In this document: positions 33,833 to 44,047 of the stretch, in pieces
Layout of the letters: each line of letters begins with the position of its first letter
Numbering within the stretch: position 1 is the stretch's first letter
Source: Magicicada septendecula
Lineage: Eukaryota; Arthropoda; Insecta; Hemiptera; Cicadidae
DNA: 64,000 nucleotides
Reading direction: 5' to 3'
NCBI GenBank assembly: GCA_034769895.1
Contig: CM068372.1
Location: 434,575,958-434,639,957, forward strand
The notes under the pieces: generated by a model
Seen by the model: only the letters and a program-made list of their open reading frames with translations
The model's database searches: none
Told to the model about the DNA's origin: nothing
Made by a program: the position numbers and the translations under genes

Positions 33833-34160
33833 ACTAGGTTTTACAAAAACACAGTGCGTCCAGTAATATCCTGTACTTCAGAGACCAAACCAGATACTGC
33901 AACAACTCAAAGGAAACGACAAACTATAGAAATGACTGTATTACGGAGAGTACTAGGAAAGACAAGGTACGATATGTTGCCACACAAGAGAAACGTATAA
34001 TGTAACAGATACTAATTATTGGATTGCGAAAAGAAGAAGGATATGGAATGAACACATATTAAGAATGGATGACACAAGGCTAATGAAAAAGGCAAGAGAT
34101 AGCTAACCAAACACCAAGAGGAGCGTTGGTCGGCCAAGGAAGAGGTGGAGTGACCGTATG
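33833..34160 (+). pseudogene. RTE-like LINE, C-terminal ORF remnant
   Basis: Frames give VRPVISCTSET, then IEMTVLRRVLGKTRYD, then after a shift RRRIWNEHILRMDDTRLMKKARD and SVGRPRKRWSD (each quoted in part). This order (LIRPVLtYGsEtW / kvLRrI.GktR / rrW.eHi.RM / GRP.kRW.D) is the typical tail of RTE-class non-LTR retrotransposon proteins. Its last part is included in the outer inverted repeat and recurs inverted near 40050-40183. Confidence 0.75.
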
Positions 34161-34766
34161 TAGTACCGTTGTTATAGAACAGGACAGAGTCCTAACTAGG
34201 AAGTTAAAGAAAAACAATTTTAAGCACAATAAATAATAAGCGCCTCGTATGGCACTGCCACGTGGAGCAGTTGGCACAAAAAGTTATTAAACGGTTCCAA
34301 CTATTTTAGACTACGGAATCACCGTAGGACCAAGAGACTGTGGAAGCAGTACTTGTAACTAGATCGGAACGACAGTTGCCTCTGATGTGAGGATGCTAGA
34401 GACGGCATTATTGTACAAGCACTCGTACATGCATGGATGGATGTCACTTTCAAATTTTTGGGGTTTTAGTAAAGTTATGAATATTTATTATTATTATTAT
34501 TATTATTATTAGGGCCCTTCAGTCTTTCGGCTGGTTTGTACCCTCCCCGCTATACCAGTGGTGCGTGTGTTATGGAGTCTCTCACAGGTATATGAGACCT
34601 ACAGTTTAACGCCGGAACCGAACGGGATAGTTGAAGATGGTTTATACTAACCAGGATACCTCTCGCTGGTTTGCCATCGCCTTGCGAGGGGAAACCGTCG
34701 TATCTGAATCAGATGGCCACGGCGGGAATCGAACCCGCGCCGACAGCGTATACCACGACCGGTTAT
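34033..34766 (+). repeat. Outer inverted duplication, left arm
   Basis: Reverse-complement match to 39429-40183: a LINE tail, an identical 65-codon frame (minus strand 34080-34277 versus plus 39939-40136), a (TTA)n tract and a SINE. The long shared frame without a single amino-acid change means the arms are recent or homogenised. Confidence 0.9.
34487..34766 (-). mobile_element. tRNA-derived SINE, copy 1
   Basis: The minus strand reads ccggtcgtggt-, an A-box region that is degenerate here, and a B box GGTTCGATTCC (inside 34725-34737), followed by the SINE body and an (AAT)n tail. See copy 2 for the better-preserved head. Confidence 0.8.
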
Positions 34767-34784
34767 AAATATTAATATTAAAAA

Positions 34785-35070
34785 ATCGGTATGGAGAACC
34801 ATACATGACTTCCATGTTCTAAGATTTATATTTAAAATCATTTTCGAAATGAAATATTTCCATAGAAACTACTTCTTTCTACTTACTGCTTCAGCCTTAA
34901 CCACAGTACTGTGGTCATTAACGTATATAACCTCACGTTATCGCACTCGATTTTCACTGATGATGGAAGTCGATGGCACTGCCGAAACGTCTGGTTTTGC
35001 AGAAACCATTGGATACGGCCAAACAGCCCGGGAAGGAATTTTAACAACAAACTACTTCTTTGTCGCCGAT
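34785..35070 (+). repeat. E-family internal segment with an intact hammerhead-like core
   Basis: Matches E1 21275-21560: 'cggtatggagaaccatacat', 'aatgaaatatttcca', 'gtcgatggcact', 'acgtctggttttgcag', 'gggaaggaatttta'. It is a stand-alone copy of this ~290-bp module, so the module can move or persist separately from E1/E2. Confidence 0.8.
34954..34994 (+). ncRNA. Hammerhead-ribozyme-like core, best-preserved copy
   Basis: CTGATGA (34957-34963), one extra base, helix II GGAAGT/ACTGCC with loop cgatggc, GAAAC (34984-34988), then GTC followed by tgg. Bases before CTGATGA (tca) can pair with tgg after GTC as the start of helix I. Known minimal type I hammerheads of Penelope-like elements have such very short helix III. 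The extra nucleotide between CTGATGA and helix II, and a mispair in helix II, are deviations. Confidence 0.45.
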
Positions 35071-35096
35071 AACGTAGTACACATATAAACAATTAT

Positions 35097-35462
35097 CCCC
35101 TCCCCCTTCAACTATAATTTTCATTTATAGAAAATACCCCCACCCCGTTCAAATAACCTCTTCATTTATAGATATTTCATCTACATTTCTACAGTGTATT
35201 ATTATGATCTTCTTATCAGGATACTTTATTTATCAAAGTACTTTACTCTTGTTTAAACATAAAACGTTGCCGGGAAACTTCCCTCCCCCTTCAACTATAA
35301 TTTTCATTTATAGAAAATTACCCCCAATCCGTTCAAATAGCCTCTTCATTTATAGATATTTCATCCACATTTCTACAGTGGATTATTATGATCTTCTTAT
35401 CAGGATACTTTATTTATCAAAGTACTTTACTCTTGTTTAAACATAAAACGTTGCCGGTAAAC
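35097..35462. repeat. ~183-bp tandem duplication
   Basis: Two units starting 'ccctcccccttcaactataa' (35098 and 35281) share 'attttcatttatagaaaat' and 'tacagtg(t/g)attattatgatc' nearly identically. They lead directly into the inverted satellite. Confidence 0.88.
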
Positions 35463-35930
35463 TACCCTTTCCCCGTAACCGATCTTCACCAAAATCAATA
35501 AGCCTTGAGTCCTCTACAACTCAGGCATATATGTAAAAAATTATTTGGTTCTGTTTGAATTTACGGCAGTAATCGTTCGTCATGAAAAAATTACTCTTGT
35601 TAAAACATAAAATGTTGCCGGTAAATTACCCGTTTCCCTTAACCGATCTTTACCAAAATCAACGGGCCTTGAGTTCTTTACAATTCAGGAACGTATGCAA
35701 AACAATATTTGATTCTGTTTGAATGTGCGGCAGTTATCGTTCGTCATAGAAAAAATTACCGTTGTTAAAACATAAAATGTTCTTGGTAAACTACCCCTTT
35801 CCCTTAACTGATCTTCACGAAAATCAGTAGACCTTGAGTGCTCTACAATTCAGGACTGTATGCAAAAAATTATTTGATTCTGTTTGAATTTGCGGCTGTT
35901 ATCGTTTGCCATAGAAAAAATTCTACACAC
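35447..35930 (-). repeat. Satellite of the window's left end, 3 diverged units, inverted
   Basis: Units at about 35447, 35608 and 35779 read 'gttgccggtaaactaccc', 'aaccgatcttcaccaaaatc', 'gattctgtttgaat'. These are reverse complements of the 1-456 units; spacing here is 160-170 bp. A degenerate acagacagaca tract follows (35930-35985). Confidence 0.85.
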
Positions 35931-36102
35931 AGACAGACACATAGACACAGACAGATAGATAGACAGACACACACAGAGGCACTTTTCGAAAAATGACTTT
36001 TCTTCATGTTTTGAGGGCAGTACAATCAGAATCAGCCGTTATCTCAAACACGATTGTTTCGCCAGGACCATACTTCCATTTCCTTATGGAACATGGAAGT
36101 TA

Positions 36103-36765
36103 AAAGCGGTAGACGGCAAAGTAGAAAGATATCCCAAATCATTTGCACCACACCGGCTGTTCTTGCTATTTACAGTAATTGTTTTTATTTCGTCGTTTTA
36201 TATAAATTATTACGATTAGCACATGAAAAACTGTAAACGCTGCAGTTTTACGCTTTCGACCACCATTTTGAAAACACAAGAAATAGTGGCACACATTTTT
36301 ATCTAAATGGTGAGAGTTTGAAAGTATTTGAGAAAAAGTACAGTGTGTTAGTGGAGCAAAACTCGGGACGCGAACTACGGCTACCACCGTATTTCTAGAA
36401 CATTATACTTAAAAACGACCAATATCCTTTTGCGATTCCCCATGTACTACAAATGAACCAATTCGTATCAATATATTCTGCACTGCAGACAAATTTGACG
36501 CTTTAGCAATCATGCGGGTCGCGGTGCAAGAATCGTTGATAGCCTCAAAAACATGTATGCATTAACGGAAGCAGAAGCGATGAAAATTGGCCTTGTGGTA
36601 AATGTAAACAAGACAAAATACATGGTAATGTCCAACACAGAGACCAGAACAGCTCCTTTGAAGGCCAGAAAACACTTGGTTTTGAAAGGCCTAGAAACCG
36701 GAAGTTCATATTCAGCAACATGTGGTCAATTTTTTAGCAAAATCTAGAACGTTTCGTCATGTGAA
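36103..36765 (+). repeat. Inner inverted duplication, left arm
   Basis: From 'aaagcggtagacggcaaagt' to 'aaaatctagaacg', reverse-complement match to 37745-38531 with indels (about 75 bp extra in the right arm near 37860-37935). Confidence 0.88.
36480..36640 (+). pseudogene. RTE-like LINE reverse transcriptase remnant
   Basis: After a frameshift near 36540 the frame reads YALTEAEAMKIGLVVNVNKT and KYMVMSN. The A..iGL.vN..KTKYM pattern is the RT segment that follows the catalytic (Y/F)ADD box in RTE-type LINEs. The preceding ADD-like position is eroded (ADKFDALAIM). It is duplicated in inverted form at about 37940-38075. Confidence 0.7.
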
Positions 36766-37744
36766 AATTACGTCATCTGCATAAATCTATAAAAAGACGG
36801 GTGAGCTAGGCAGAGTATCTATCAGAGTATCTGACAGTCTTTCACGTCAGTCTCTCCTAATCTCTTGTAGTCGGAGTGTTTCGTCGAGGGAGCGGCTGAA
36901 TTAGGCCACGAGACTTAGACGGACACAGCGCCCACGAGGGAACCCTGTGATCGACAATCCAGCTTAAGAAGACAACTGCCGGTGTGAAAGCAGGAGCAGG
37001 CCAGCGGGATTGTCCGCACCGACCCAGAGTAACCTAATCGAAATTCATTTTTTTCCTGCAAATGCAGTCAGCTACGAACCTGTTACCTTGCAATATACGA
37101 GCGTATATAGGCCTATATGAGCGGATCCATGGATCCAGCGTGGGCAACGCCTTAGTAAACATTTTGTTGAGCCGCCATCTGCCTCCCCAAATTAGAACGA
37201 CTATATTACATAAAGTGACAATGTGCACAGCGAAAATGGTAACAATCTGTAATTTTATACTGGTAAGAATTTCATGTTATTAACAAAAACGTAGGCCCAA
37301 TCTTGAAATAGTGAATTGTGCTAACAAGTGTTATAACTGTACGATTCGGACAAAAAAAAGTAACGGGCGCTTGCAGAAAAACAAAAAATATAACCTGTAC
37401 GGGCAGACGTCGATGAAACTACCGATTTTTGAAACTGTGTTTTTTACATTCATATCTGATAAGCTGGAGGTAACACGATATTGCGTGTCGGTTTGATTAG
37501 TCGCCACGATCGTGATATTACGATAAGGGTTTGTAGTATAGGCCTTCCGCTGCCCTCGAAACTAATTTTTTGTGTCAAAAAAGAATATAATTTTCAGTGA
37601 TTGCAAGCAGAATCAACGTTAGTGTAATTAGACCACGAGTCAGGCACGGCATTCAAGGTTTTCAACGTCCGATGGCTGTCAACGAGGGCTGACTCAGGAG
37701 CGACATGGACGGATGCAGCGCCAATGACGGAAACATCTCATCTT
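36766..37744. other. Centre of the inner palindrome
   Basis: Contains a TATA-like element (tctataaaaagacggg near 36787) followed by a more GC-rich 200 bp. 'gacggacacagcgcccacga' (about 36919) is echoed in direct orientation by 'gacggatgcagcgccaatga' (about 37708), so the spacer carries its own diverged direct repeat. No gene recognised. Confidence 0.5.
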
Positions 37745-38531
37745 CATATGACGCAACGTTCTAGATTTTACTAGAAAATTGACCACGTGTTGCTGAACAT
37801 GAACTTCCGGTTTCTAGACCTTTCAAAACCAAGTGTTTTCAACTGCATATGATTTCTTAGCTAATCAACTTTGTCAGTTGATTAAATGATTTTAAAATTT
37901 ATTTAATATTAAAATAATTAGTTTTGAACTAGGAGCTGTTCTGGTCTCTGTGTTGGACATTACCATGTATTTTGTATTGTTTACATTTACCACAAGGCCA
38001 ATTTTCATCGTTTCTGTTTTCGTTAATGCATACATGTTTTTGAGGCTATCAACGATTCTTGCACCGCGACCCGCATGATTGCTAAATCGTGAAATTTATC
38101 TGCAGTGCAGAAAATATTGATACGAATAATTGGTTCATTTGTAGTACACGGGGAATCGCAGAAAAATATCGGTCGTTTTTAAGTATAGTATTCTAGAAAT
38201 ATGGTTCGCATCCCGAATTTTGCTTCATTAAGACACTGAATTTTTCTCAAATTGAAATTATTTATCGCTTTATCTAAACGCTTTATTTATCGCTTTGTAG
38301 ATACGTTTTATCTAAACGCTCATCATTTAGATAAAAATGTGTGCCACTGTTCCTTGTGCTTTCAAAATGGTAGTCGAAAGCGTAAAACTGCAGCGTTTAC
38401 AGTTTTTCATGTGCTTACCGTAATAATTTATATAAAACGACGAAACAAAAACAATTATTGTAAATGGCAAGAACAGCCGGTGTACTGCAAATGATTTAAG
38501 ATACCTCTCTACTTTGCCGTCTACCGCTTTT
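37745..38531 (-). repeat. Inner inverted duplication, right arm
   Basis: Reverse complement of 36103-36765. It includes the inverted LINE RT segment and 'ctaccgcttt' at its outer end. The right arm extends as real LINE coding sequence beyond the palindrome, while the left does not. Confidence 0.88.
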
Positions 38532-38935
38532 TCCAACAGGCTGTAAAAGTGGCTCTTATCTTCATCCGGAGAAACCTCTGTAGGAATGTGCACACTATAC
38601 AAACTGAGAACAAAAAATCTGCCTTTACGACGCAGATGGCATGTTCGGTGGTCTGTTACTTTGAAATTCGTTACTAGTTGTTTGCTTTCCGGCTAAAAAT
38701 AAGTTATAGATGTATGTAATCCTGTTCCTGATATATATTGTTTGGAGTGGCGGATATAGTATACTGAGCAGTTCTTCTTATCCTTGATCCAGGACCAGTC
38801 CATCTTACCTCCTGAATAGCAGTCATATCAAACTTGTACTTAAAAATCTCATCTGATAGCACGTTTAGAGCCCCAGGTCTTTACGGTGAGAGAATATTCC
38901 ATGTCACAATCCTAACATCATGATCCTTTTTCCTT
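38478..38935 (-). pseudogene. RTE-like LINE endonuclease (APE-type) N-terminal remnant
   Basis: Minus-strand frames: VRIVTWNILSP, then FDMTAIQEVRWTGPGS, RRTAQYTISAT, then FKVTDHRTCHLRRKGRFF and YSVHIPTEVSPDEDKSHFY. TWN near the start and AIQEVRWTG with the catalytic Glu are the conserved N-terminal motifs of the AP-endonuclease-like domain in RTE LINEs. The later HAPTE-like segment (HIPTEVSPDEDK..FY) also fits. Stops interrupt it. Confidence 0.78.
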
Positions 38936-39428
38936 TAGCCAGGTCGTACCAATAAGATCCGTCCGTTTTTCTTTGCTTTCTTAGGTTTCTTAGCCAGAGT
39001 TTGTTTATATCCAGGCAGGGATCTAGCCTATCGTGGAACTCCCACAATCCTGGAGGACCGGCTGTTTTGACTTCGATGTTCGTCTCCGCCAGACCGGTTG
39101 CCCCCTCCACGGTCTCCCCGCAGGGCGATGAAAGGGACAACAAGGAAAAGTAAAGATAGGGATAATAGATGGTCGTTGTGGGACATCCTAGTCTGGCTTC
39201 TGGGCTTGTCCGACGTAGCAGGTGCTACTAGTAGCTACGGTTACCACCGACATACCCCTCAACTTTCACAAAAGCATACAAACCCAGTGATCCGATCCAT
39301 ATGGACAACTTACATAGGTAAATACAAGTGCTGCCATAAGTCTATAAAATTTAATTTTTAGCTTTCAGCGTTCTTTGTGTCGTCTTATACATCATTACCA
39401 AAATGTTTGATTTTTTAACTTTATATAC
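38936..39428. other. LINE 5' flank, no clear gene
   Basis: The minus strand continues open for ~80 codons (38904-39143) into sequence upstream of the APE motifs, perhaps the LINE 5' region. Nothing further recognised. Confidence 0.35.
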
Positions 39429-39732
39429 ATAACCGGTCGTGGTGTAGTGGCTAGCGTGTGGCGCTGCTACGCTGTCGGCGTGGGTTCGATTCCTGCCGGG
39501 GCCATCTGATTTAGATACGACGGTTCCCTCTCGCAAGGCGATGACAAACCAGCGAGAGGTATCCTGGCTAGTATAAACCCTCCCCAACTATCCCGTTCGG
39601 ATCCGGCGTTAAACGTTAAACTGTAGGTCTCATATACCTGTGAGAGACTCCGTAACACACGCACCACAGGTATAGCGGGGAGGTTACAAACCAGCCGAAA
39701 GACTAAAGGACCCAATAATAATAATAATAAAT
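39429..39732 (+). mobile_element. tRNA-derived SINE, copy 2
   Basis: The head ccggtcgtggtgtagtggct includes a Pol III A-box-like sequence (tagtggctagcg). A B box GGTTCGATTCC lies at 39483-39493. The body carries 'gcgagaggtatcctgg' and 'gtctcatatacctgtgagag', and the tail is (AAT)n. tRNA-derived head plus simple-repeat tail defines a SINE; such elements depend on a LINE for mobility. Confidence 0.88.
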
Positions 39733-40183
39733 ATTCATAACTTTACAAAAAACCCTAAAAATTTGAAAGCGACATCCATCCATGCATGTACGAGTGCTTG
39801 TACAATACTGCCGTCTCTAGCATCCTCACATCAGAGGCAACTGTCGTTCCGATCTAGTTACAAGTACTTCTTCCACAGTCTCTTGGCCCTACGGTGATTC
39901 CGTCGTCTAAAATAGTTGGAACCGTTTAATAACTTTTTGTGCCAACTGCTCCACGTGGCAGTGCCATACGAGGCGCTTATTATTTATTGTGCCTAAAATT
40001 GTTTTTCTTTAACTTCCTAGTTAGGACTCTGTCCTGTTCTATAACAACGGTACTACATACGGTCACTCCACCTCTTCCTTGGCCGACCAACGCTCCTCTT
40101 GGTGTTTGGTTAGCTATCTCTTGCCTTTTTCATTAGCCATGTGTCAGCCATTCTTGATATGTTTTCATTCCATATCCTTCTTC
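39429..40183 (-). repeat. Outer inverted duplication, right arm
   Basis: Reverse complement of 34033-34766. The boundaries are sharp: ataaccggtcgtgg at the inner end and 'catatccttcttc' at the outer end. Confidence 0.9.
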
Positions 40184-40612
40184 AGTAGTAGGTTGGGGAG
40201 AATCCTGTGTCAATGGGTGAGGGTGGTGAGGCGCCGGGGTGGGCTGAATCAATGGATGGGAGGGGGTAGGGTAGAGGGTGATGACGTCACGAACAAATGC
40301 ACTCTTGACCTACATAAAGATGCACTTTTGACCTTGGACGGGATACTGGGTCACTGGACGGGGGTGGAGGGCTAAAGCAATGGGCAGGAGGTGGGTGGAG
40401 GGTGATGACGTTACGAACAGCTGATCACGACGTCACAAGTGACGTCATGAACAGATGCTCTCTTGACCTACCACAACATGACGTTACGACCCCCCCCTCG
40501 TCCGACCGCTGGCTCGGTAATCAGTGACGTCACGGGAGGGCTAAATCGATGGACGGGAGGTAGGGTGATGACGTCACGAACGGCCGATCGTGACGATATA
40601 ATTAAGAAAAAT
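40184..40612. repeat. Diverged minisatellite rich in TGACGTCA sites
   Basis: Repeated phrases 'gggtgatgacgtcacgaac', 'gggctaaa(g/t)c', 'atggacgggagg', 'ctcttgacctac'. TGACGTCA or one-base variants occur near 40279, 40407, 40428, 40440, 40524 and 40570. GC-rich compared with its surroundings. Confidence 0.75.
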
Positions 40613-40624
40613 GATTGTATATTT

Positions 40625-40800
40625 CGCGCTCGTTATTTTCGGTCCGGTTCTTGTTCGTTTCTGTATAGTTCGTTCGTTTCTGTATAGTTCGTTCGTTTCT
40701 GTCCGGTTCTCGTTCTTTTCTGTCTAGTTCGTTCGTTTCGGTCGCGGTTCTGGTTCGTTTCCTGTCTCTCGGTCGGTTCGGGGCTCGAGCTCGGGCTCGG
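40625..40800. repeat. Degenerate ~20-bp tandem repeat (gttcgttcgtttctgtatag type)
   Basis: Successive copies of 'gttcgttcgtttctgt' with variants, ending in (ctcggg)n-like sequence. Simple-sequence origin. Confidence 0.75.
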
Positions 40801-41084
40801 GCTCATAAGTCATGTAAAGAAATACAATGTTTAATCGATGTAAATAGTATAATTAAGAAAAAATAATCGTAGATAGTACAAAAAAATAAAAAAATAAAAT
40901 AAAAATGTAATAACGAAAAAATAAAATACAAAACATGACCGATATCACCGCTGGGAAACGTTGTTGAAAACAAGTGGTTTCTAACATAAACAAAAGTGTG
41001 CGTTATTCATATTGAATAGACTTACTGCCTACGCCTCAGTAATAATGAATTAATGGAACAGATAATGAGGTAAGTAATAATGAT

Positions 41085-41587
41085 ATGAGTGAATCTGATA
41101 AGATGTATATGATCAATATGCTAAAAATGATGTGTGATAAATTCGATGAACAAAACGCAATATTAGGTGACATGATTAATAAAATGAATAAACGAGACGA
41201 GGAGTGGAAAGGAGATAGATGTCGATTAAAGGAGAATACAGAAAATAAACTGAAACAGGTAAGTGGTTGTAATGGTGTTAATTATAATTATGAGAGTGTA
41301 GTGGGGGTAGGAAATGGTACAAATAATAAGGTAAGTGATGATTTTAATGAGCAGATAATTACGAATAATAATGATGAAAGTTTAAGTGCAAATAAAGTAG
41401 TAGTTGAAAAGGTAAGTGGGGGTGAGAATAATGGTGATATAATTAAAAATGTGGTGTTAGAGAGTAAAGTTGTGAATAACGATAGTAGTGATGAAATTTT
41501 AGTGGAAATAGAAATTAATGACGATAGTGGGTGTTGATGAGTTAGAGATAGAGTGGAAAGAGAGTTTACAGGTAGTGGGGTTGCAGA
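41085..41587 (+). pseudogene. Gag-like 5' part of an LTR-retrotransposon-like remnant
   Basis: A 150-codon frame (41085-41537) with an amphipathic Met/Lys/Glu-rich start (YMINMLKMMCDKF) and a low-complexity Asn/Val/Glu tail. After a frame change it stays open up to the hAT-A insertion at 41588. It resembles the coiled-coil N-terminus of retrotransposon Gag only loosely; the assignment rests mainly on the PPT/LTR-like structure downstream. No primer-binding site or 5' LTR is visible before it. Confidence 0.35.
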
Positions 41588-44039
41588 CAGTGTTGCCAGG
41601 TCTTCCGAAATTTCGGAAGATCTTCCGATTTATTTTAATATTCCAGAAAATACGAAATTTGGTGTAAATCTTCCGAATTTTTCCCTACTCTCGTTTCAGA
41701 GCTATGTCGCATTTCTAGAGTTTTGTTTGTGCTTACGATATGACGTCAAATCTGGTGTTTCACTGCAACCATAATTATAATTGCTTTCAATAAAAGTTTA
41801 TAAGAGGTCTTGTCCAAAATTATAGTTCCTTCCTCCTGTTACAAACAAATATGACCACCCATACACAATGATGTAATAAGTATTTTGCAATATCCACTTA
41901 TTTTACCATACTACTATTCAACTATGAGTGACTAATCGTTATTGTTTAGCCTCAAGCTGACAGAATTGCACTACATGACTGCACCTGAATAAACAAACGC
42001 TGTAATGTCTAGCGTACATCAGGTCATAATAATGTCAAGTCACCATCATAAATATGAAAATAAAAGGACTACACTTGGCTTGGTGGCTAAAATAATCTGT
42101 GTTGGGTGTGAAGAGTGTTGAGCTGTTGTTATGTCTATTCTCTACATCTCTGCGGTCCTGAAGAGCTCTGGCGAATCGAAAACATCAAGCCAACACTGTC
42201 AAAACATCAAATTCATGGAACTCCATATCTAGAACTGCGGGCGCTCTCGCAATAGATAGAGCTAATTCATTTAGACTGAGTGAGTGAGTTCGTAGGCGTA
42301 TGTTGTGTAGCGTTCTTTGTGCATACAAATATGAGTTCAAGTTCGTTGTCAGAACCAAAAAACAAAAAATGTAAATATATTTCTAAATACAATTGTGAGT
42401 GGGAAAAAGAAGTAACATTCCGTGGGTGGCTCCGAAAAAGCAATAAAGGTCCGTATAGGCCTAATGCTTATTGTTGTGCATGTGGATTAATTTTATTCAC
42501 TGACGCAAGTACTAACACATTATATCAAAGTGTTGTCAAGTTGTTTACTGAAAATAATATTCCTTATAAGCAGAATGTGATTGGTTTCACAACAGATGGA
42601 GCAAATTCAATGTTGGGGGCACACCATTTACTGTCCGCTTTGTTATACTGGAACTTTTCCTGATGAAATGCATTTGTCATTCATTCGCATTGTGCGCATC
42701 TTATGCTTGCTTAAAATTACCTAGGGGCATAGAGGATCTAGCAAGAGATGTGTAGGTATAGTTATTTTCAGTGTAGCCCTAAGTGCATATGTCAACTAAA
42801 AGAATTTCAAAATTTTGTGAAAGTAAAACCCCACAAATTACTTCATCCCAGCCAGACACGCTGCCTTTCCTTACATATGGTTGTATCTAGGCTTCTAGAA
42901 CAATACGATGCCCTAAGACTTTTTTTATTGATGCCACGGGTATATAGACTTTTGGAAAGCAACACAATTTTGCAAAAATTAAATAATAGTGAAACCAAAT
43001 TTTTTCTCCAGTTTCTTGATTTTGTCTTGCCAATCTTTAACTCCTTAAATCTAAAGATGCAATCAGAAACCCCTCAAATCCACACCATTTACCGTAATGT
43101 TGAGGGAACGCTGAAAACAATAGTAGAGTGTTACATGAAGGAGGATTATCTAGATAAAACCCCCTTGAAGGATGTTCAATATCGAAATCCTTTTCATTTT
43201 AAGACTCTTGATGAACTGTACTTAGGTGCAAAAGTTTTCCTGAATATTGAAACAAATAAGAATTTAACTAGTGAACAGATGAAACACTTTAAATTTCGAT
43301 GTTTAGAGTTCTTTATTGAAAGTGCCCAACAGATTTTTAAAAGATTTCCTTTCGCAGATACTGTAATGAAAGATTTGGAGGCTCTTGACCTTAGTTGTGT
43401 TAGAAGCAAGAAAATTTCATCTATTGCCACTCTGGCGTCAAAATTTCCGAACATAGTTAAAGACATTCAGGAATTTGACACTGAGTGGAGGATACTGAGA
43501 AACACAGAGGTAGACATAGACAGTGAAAATCCAACAGAATTTTGGAATGTCGTGCGTAATGTGAAAAGGGGGATGGTTCACCTATGTTTCCGACGCTGTC
43601 TACCTTTATGAGGCCACTTCAGTGTTTATCCCATTCATCCGCAAGTGTTGAGAGAGTATTTTCTACTATAAACCGTACGAAAACTAAAATCAGAAATAGG
43701 CTGAGCATCCAAACGGAAAGAAATACAAAATCTGCATCCTATGATTTCAAAGTTGGCGCGGAGTTTACAAGTTTGATGAACAACAGTATCTACATGAATG
43801 GTGTGGAAGAAGAAGTGGTGGAGGAGGAGGTTTAGAATATAAAACAACGTTGGCGAGTGAAAATTATTTTGTGATAATAATTATATTGTATATATTTTTT
43901 CATTTAAGCTTACTACGTTTTCTTGAGATTTGTTAAAACAACTTTCGAAATTTTCGGCAATCTTCCGAAATTTTTGGCAATCTTCCGAAATTTTCGTATC
44001 AAAACTTCCGAAAAAAATTTTTTAGACCTGGCAACACTG
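41588..44039 (+). mobile_element. hAT-A transposon, 2452 bp, TSD GTTGCAGA
   Basis: CAGTGTTGCCAGGTC at the left and GACCTGGCAACACTG at the right form perfect TIRs, flanked by GTTGCAGA (41580-41587 and 44040-44047). Subterminal copies of TCTTCCGAAATTT are clustered at both ends, and an 18-bp perfect palindrome cttccgaaatttcggaag lies next to the left TIR. It encodes a decayed hAT transposase. A 5' fragment of a second copy is at 23868-24327. Confidence 0.95.
42331..43835 (+). pseudogene. hAT-A transposase, internally deleted and frameshifted
   Basis: The N-terminus (MSSSSLSEPKNK...) leads into a BED/TTF-like zinc-binding segment (FRGWLRKS..GPY, AYCCACGLILF). The next residues already belong to the catalytic core (VIGFTTDGANSMLGAHH), so ~200 residues are missing between them. 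The frame is then lost near 42650, continues as MKCICHSFALCASYACLKLP, shifts again near 42750 (YSYFQCSPK) and runs open to 43611. The C-terminal dimerisation domain (hATC) is in a further frame: LSHSSASVERVFSTINRTKT, 43584-43835. D of TTDGAN and E of SVERVF are recognisable. The protein cannot be functional as it stands. Confidence 0.88.
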
Positions 44040-44047
44040 GTTGCAGA

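Noticed and set aside
34080..34277. 65-codon frame, identical at 39939-40136
   Set aside because: It lies antisense to LINE coding sequence and is identical only because the inverted arms are nearly identical.
39431..39505. Possible tRNA gene (A box and B box present)
   Set aside because: No cloverleaf with paired acceptor stem can be closed, and the sequence continues into a repeated body with (AAT)n tail, so it is a SINE head.
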